A DNA stretch of 64,000 bases, from contig JAVMKO010000005.1 in NCBI GenBank assembly GCA_032164245.1, forward strand, positions 45,400,193 to 45,464,192. Direction: 5' to 3'. Both the position numbers and the translations under genes were made by a program. The DNA is from Sternotherus odoratus (Eukaryota; Chordata; Testudines; Kinosternidae). The notes under the pieces are model-generated. The model did not search any database. It was not told where the DNA came from and worked only from the letters and a program-made list of their open reading frames with translations. Of this stretch, positions 57,801-63,800 are shown piece after piece (the stretch's first letter is position 1; each line of letters starts with the position of its first letter).

Positions 57801-60800
57801 CAAAGAACCCCCCAGGACCCCCGCCCAGCCCCCCTGGACCTCCTCCCCCAAGAACCCCCCAGGACCCCCGCCCAGCCCCAAGAACCCCCCAGGACCCCTT
57901 CCGAACCCCCCCCCCCGACTCTCACCTCACCAGTCCTAGCCCCGTCCCCCGGCCCGGTGCCTCGCGCCCATTGGCTCCCGGCGCTGCCCGTCCGCGTCAG
58001 GGCGCGTCCCGATTGGTTCACCGCGCCCTGCGTCCCGATTGGTTCACCGCGCCCGGCGGGAGGGCGCGGAAGCGAGACGCCGCGAGGGCGAGAGCGGGAG
58101 CCCGAGCGACGGGCGCGCGCAGGGCCAGGCGGAAGTGACGCCGCTACTGGAAGTGCGGTAGACAAAAAGATCTCCACGGGCCGGATGAGAGGGCCTCGCG
58201 GGCCGCATCCGGCCCGCGGGCCGTAGTTTGGAGACCCCTGCTCTAGATCATTCACTATTTTATAGACTTTTGTCATGTCCCTTTTTGTCTGTTCACTCTG
58301 TAGGGTAACGAGCCCAGTCTTTTCAATTTCTCTTCCTAAGAAAATTTCTCCAGGCACTCACTCATTCTTGTCACCGTTCTGTGAACCTCCCGTTAATTCT
58401 GCAATATCCATTCAGAGATAGTGTCAAGTGCTGCACATAGTATCCGGATGCAGCCACATCACTGATTTATAGAATGGCATTATATCATTTTCCATATTAT
58501 CCTCCATCCCACCATGATCATTAATGCACTTGGAACCTACTTTGAAAACTAGGATCAAAGCCTTAAAGTGGCAATGGAAGCAGACTGGTTGTCAGTGGAA
58601 GGATTGGAGCACAGATTTAACATGCTCCTGGTGACCAAAACTATGGAGGAAGCAGGCAGCTACATTTTGCATGTCTTCACTTTCAGCCTCAGTCATGGGA
58701 AATTGCAGTAATCTAGCCCAGAGGTGACATATGCATGAATGTTTCTTTAATTTGAATGCACAGTGGTAGCTTTCTCCTGAGTATGTGTAAAAGAAAAAAG
58801 TAAATTCTTGTTAATGACAATCAGGTGTGCTAATTGGACTATAAGAAGGGCCTGTCCGGGTTTTGTGGCTACTTTGACACTTCTCTATTACAGAACGTTT
58901 TAGACTATACGGAGAAACTGAATCCACAACAAATCCGGAAGCTCTTCTACATTCTTGGCGAGTTGGCATTCAGTCAGAGGCAGGAAGATAGCTATATTCA
59001 GGTGAGTGGAGGGGGAGATAGAGAATATGGGGGCAGGAAGGAAGCAAGTCCCTGGTCTTTCTCCCCTTGCTGTGCTAGTTTGCAGAGCTTGTGTGGTGTG
59101 GAGATAGCAGAAGCAGGCCCAGGATGATGCAGCCTGTACAGCCCTCCTGCATGTGGGGATTTCTGGTGCACAGTACCTTTTTAATTTTAAAATTTCTTCC
59201 CCTCACCTTTCCTTTACCCCTGCAAGTTTGATGGTTGTGAGCCCATTTCCTGGTCCAGAATTTTCTCCTGTGGAGCTCATTCCTCTTCCACATAGGAGGA
59301 ACTCCCTGCTGCTATTGCACATCTGATTGGCTCCACTGGAGAGACACTCCCTACAGACATCCTGAGGGGCACAGCAGCAGAATGTGGCTTCTACACACCT
59401 TACGAATCCTTCAGGAAGCATAGCTCAGCTTTGACACACTTCTCTCCAGCAGGCCACTTAAAGTTTGCAAGACAGAAACAAAAGAGACTCCTCCCCTGAC
59501 GAGTTACCCTCCTCAAAGGAGTATGTTCTCTGCTGCATCACTGCAGTGAAGTGTTAGACTTCAGAGCTTTGTTATCTGTATTTGATATCTAAAACTCTAG
59601 AGGACAGATGTGTGTTACCAAATCCATTTTATGGCTGCATTGACTTCCAGCTTATTATACATCATCCCAGGAAATAAGTCAATTACAGTGTAACAGCATG
59701 TTCAAATACATAGATCTGAATTTTCATACCCGTCAATGAGGCAATGATAAGGCAATAATAGCTGAAAAATCTTGAGAACATTTATTTCATTGTGAAATTT
59801 GGAAGTTGTGAGACCTGGCCTTAGAAACAGCATAGAACCTGCAAATAAAATATTCTTCTACACACTTTCATTAAATAACTAGAGCAAAGGTCAAAACGAG
59901 CCTAATTTTGGAACATTGCTTGCATCTTTAACTGTGGATGTGTGGCCATTGTCCCCATAGTAAAGGAGGTCACTGTCACGTTCCAGAGTGCAACCCAGAC
60001 AGTGAGAGGCTGTGTCACTGCCTGCCCTGTATTCTGAGTGCTTTGAATGCTCTGCTGCAGTGATTTACCAACAGGACACTGATAGCCTACAGACAAGCAT
60101 GCACTGAGTCTCTCTGTGTTTAGCAGTTCTAACTCCAGCAGCTTGTCTACAAAACAGCCCGACTCCATGCTCTGTCACCCAGTTACCTTATGAAGGGGTG
60201 ACCCCAACACACTCCCTGTCCCAAATTTTCCCCAAACCGTCTGCTCTGAAGTATCCAGTTCTCTCCTGGAATGCTCAGAGAAATAATGTTTGTTTGCCCC
60301 TCTAAAATGACAAAATGTGCTCAGGATATCACTTTAACTGGAGTAAACTATCACTTCAGACACACCACTTAGTTTAGATTAAAAGTAAGACAAGTTTATT
60401 AATAAAAGGAGATAGGATTTTAAGTGAGTTCACATATCAAGGATAGTGTTAGAAATGGTTACAAGCAAATACAAGTGAAAAACACTTTCTAGTGGCTAAG
60501 ACTTAACTTAGCAAGCTGCAGTCTTTGTTCAAGGTAATTTGCTTACCATTCTACCTTCCAGCAAGATGCCTGAGCACTGTCTGATGAGGAGCCCTCACAA
60601 AGTCCAAAGTGCTCGGTTTCTTTGTCGTCTTAGGTGAAAGACAACTAGGGGTTCTTTGCCCCTCGTTTATATTTCAGTGAACCTTTGAAATGTAGTCTTC
60701 TGAAGGATTCCCCCTGAGCAAAGTTCATTCAAGCTGTGAGGTAGGCGATATGGAATCTCCTGGTAAAGGATGTTCCATGCTGCGTTTTTCTCCTGCTGGT

Positions 60801-63800
60801 GTTTGCTAAAATGCAAATTGATCTATTCCTACACTCCCCTCTCCATGCCATGATGCTGAGTGGTTATCTCTTCCCCTTATTAGCTTGCTGGTCCTATTTA
60901 TACAAATTGCATTCCCATTGTTTCTTAATATAACTTGGAAATAACTTCAAGGTGGCAGAACCACATTGCTATGTCTAGTGTGGGATAACTTCAGCCTTGC
61001 CTGGCAGGCACACTTTCTTAACATAATTCCTAATATATTTGTAATTTTGAATTTTTCCTCCATGCATGCACCACCCAATGATAGTGATGATCAATAGGAT
61101 ATTAGCTTTCTACCGATATCTTATATGACACCTTTTAGATGCAGTTTATGACTTTAGGGAGTTGGGGTACACTCAACTGGACAGGCCAGCTGAAACTTGC
61201 TGCCTTCTTGCATTGGAGTCAGTCTCACGTGTTTTCCCTTACAAGGATGGAGTCAGTCACATGTGTTTTCCCTTACAAGGATGTACTTTCTCATGATCTG
61301 GCTGCCCCGTTGTATGGAGAAAATTAACAGAGAAGTAAATGAACTCTATTGCAAGCTTTGAGGATAGACATGTGGAAAAGTGAGATGTTCACAGCAATAC
61401 ATTAACACACACAAATGCATACATGGTGGCTACTTGTAATGCCTCCTTCTCTCTCTCTTTGCAGGACGATATGCATATGGTGATCAGAAAGTGGCTGTCT
61501 AGCACTGTTCCTAAATATAAACAAATGGGAATTATTGGTGCTATTACCGTGGCAGGCAGCATGGCAGTAAAGAGGTGGGAAAGGAATAGAAACTTAACTG
61601 TCATTTAACCTGCTCTGGCCAGCCTGATATAACCAGAGCTAATAAGAGGGGAGGAGAAAGGGGACTGTCATATCATTTGTGATGTTCACTCTAAAGGCTC
61701 ACTGGAAGAAAACCACTGAAAAACATTCTTTGCACACTATTGTCCTGTGTATCCCTTGAAAATGTGCTCTCCTGCTGCTGGTCCTGCCACTGCATTCCTG
61801 ATCATGCTGATCGGAGATGCCTGGATCAGCATTAGAAGGAGTTGTGACTAGAAAAGATTTGGGGTTGTGGTAAATAGTCAGTGCAACATGAGCTTCTGTG
61901 GCCAATGCAATCCTTGGATGTAAAAACAGTGGCCTCCTGAATAGGAGTAGAGAGGTTATATGACCTCTGTATTTGTCACTGATGTGACTGCTTCTGGAAT
62001 ACTGTGTCCTGTTCTGGTGTCCACAGTTTAAGATGGATTTTGATAAATTGGAGAGGGTACAGAGAGCAAGAATGATTATAGGATTGGAAAACATGCCTTC
62101 TAGTGAGAGACTTCACAAAAGTCCCTTCAGGTTTTATAATCTATGAATTTCTTGTGCAGGGATGTGAGCACTATATGCTGCATATGCAGGACAATGGGCA
62201 CAGCCAGTGGGGCTGTTAAGGGATCATACCAGGAACAAGAGGCTTCAAGATTAGTTTAAATGTTTTTTTATTTGAGTTCCATTTCAGATGATCTGGCACA
62301 CTCCCTGTGTAATTTTTCAGAGCTGCTAAAAGCCCCAGGGCTCACTAGAGAGTCTCGAGGTCACAGCATAAAGTTGTTATGAAGGATCACACAATTCACT
62401 CACTTGGTTGTCTTCAAAAAATGCTCTCAGTGTTATGTTACGTGGAGAGAAAAGCTCAGTCTAGCTGCCTTCCAGGCCCATAAGCCAGCACTCTTCCCAA
62501 AAGCAGCTCTCAAAGGTGTCCTTCTGCATAACACTGTTTCTAGAGCATCTAATGAAAAGGACGTTGTAAAGTAGGTTTGATATTCTAGTAGGGCACGTTG
62601 GTGGGGAGTGTGTATTGGGGATCTGCGGAGCAGATTAATACACTGCTACTTTACAATGATTCTACTGATTTCCTGTAAAGTTTCACTTTGCTATTGAAAG
62701 TTCTTACCCCCTGTGAAGTACTTCATTGTGTGTGCAATGGCTATTAGGCAGGATGGACAGGGATGGTCCCAAGCCTCTGTTTGCCAGAAGCTGGGAATGA
62801 GTGGCAGGGGATGGATCACTTGGCCAGTTGGAAAACAGGATACTGGGCTAGATGGACCTTTGGTCTGACCCAGTATGGCCGTTCTTTTGTTTTTATGTGC
62901 TTCAGTGATTCACCTGAACTTTCCGTAGACAGTGCAGCACTAGCCATCCTTTAGGTTAATCAACCGTCCTATGCCTACAATCCTGACCCTGGAAACAAGA
63001 GCATTTTTTAATGATGCTCCAAGAATCTCTCTTACTCTCTGCCATTCCCTGTGTGTGCTGACACTTAAAAATGGGCTGAAGAAGCACTTTTGCCTAGGTA
63101 ATGGCAGTTAGGCATGTGCCCTTGTGGTAGACCCATCTTTCCCATGAGTAATTCTTCCAGGGCAGGGAGCCCTGTATCTTAGTGTAAACAGGTTTGAGCA
63201 TCTCACTGTGTAGTGTATGGTGCAGTGAAAAGTGTTTGTTGATTTCAGAAGTAAAGAAGATGGGTGTTCATTGAAGAGAATGCAGCAAAGTGAAGAGCAC
63301 TGCAGACAGGTGAGTGCCAGGACAGTGCGTGTGCCGAAGGGAGACACGAGTCCATGCACTGCCAGGGGATTGTGCTAGGAAGGGGAGTGAAAGGCAGAGG
63401 AGTGTGTCTCTCTGGAGAGGTCAGGGTCCCACAAGATGAATGGGATATTTTTGTCAGTGCAGGGCTGGGGAATGGGGTAAGGCCAGTTTGTGTGTCTGCA
63501 GAGAGAATGAGAGGCCCTTTGGGGGAAAACAAGGTCTGTACTTGGTCTGTAACCACTTTCTTCCAAGGAGTTCAACAGTGCCTAGCAGAACGGGGTCCTG
63601 GCCCTTGACTGGGGCTGCTAGTCACTGCCGTAACACAAATTTGTAATACAAGTGATCAGGTGGGTGGAGAAAGGCAGCTGCTTGTGGGGTTTGTATGTCA
63701 GTGAGAGGGGCTGGGCAGGAGTTTGTGGGGGCTGTCTCTCAGTGAGAGAGTTTGGGAGGTGGAAAGGGGGAAATATGGATCCTCCCTATGTCTGATCAAG

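Larger units (their letters stand above)
57130..58500 (-). repeat. Old LINE fragment split by a hAT element
   Basis: The LINE text before 57222 (gaactcccccctctcctcac) continues after 58249 (attcactattttatagactt, gtcatgtccctttttgtctg), of the same old CR1/L3 type as 33560-34017. Confidence 0.65.

Noticed and set aside
57935..58170. FANCD2 promoter or CpG island
   Set aside because: It lies downstream of exon 17 and inside a transposon with target duplication; kept only as a promoter-like block.
57363..58357. Proline- or glycine-rich open frames
   Set aside because: Lie in the C-rich tandem core of a hAT element; composition artefacts.
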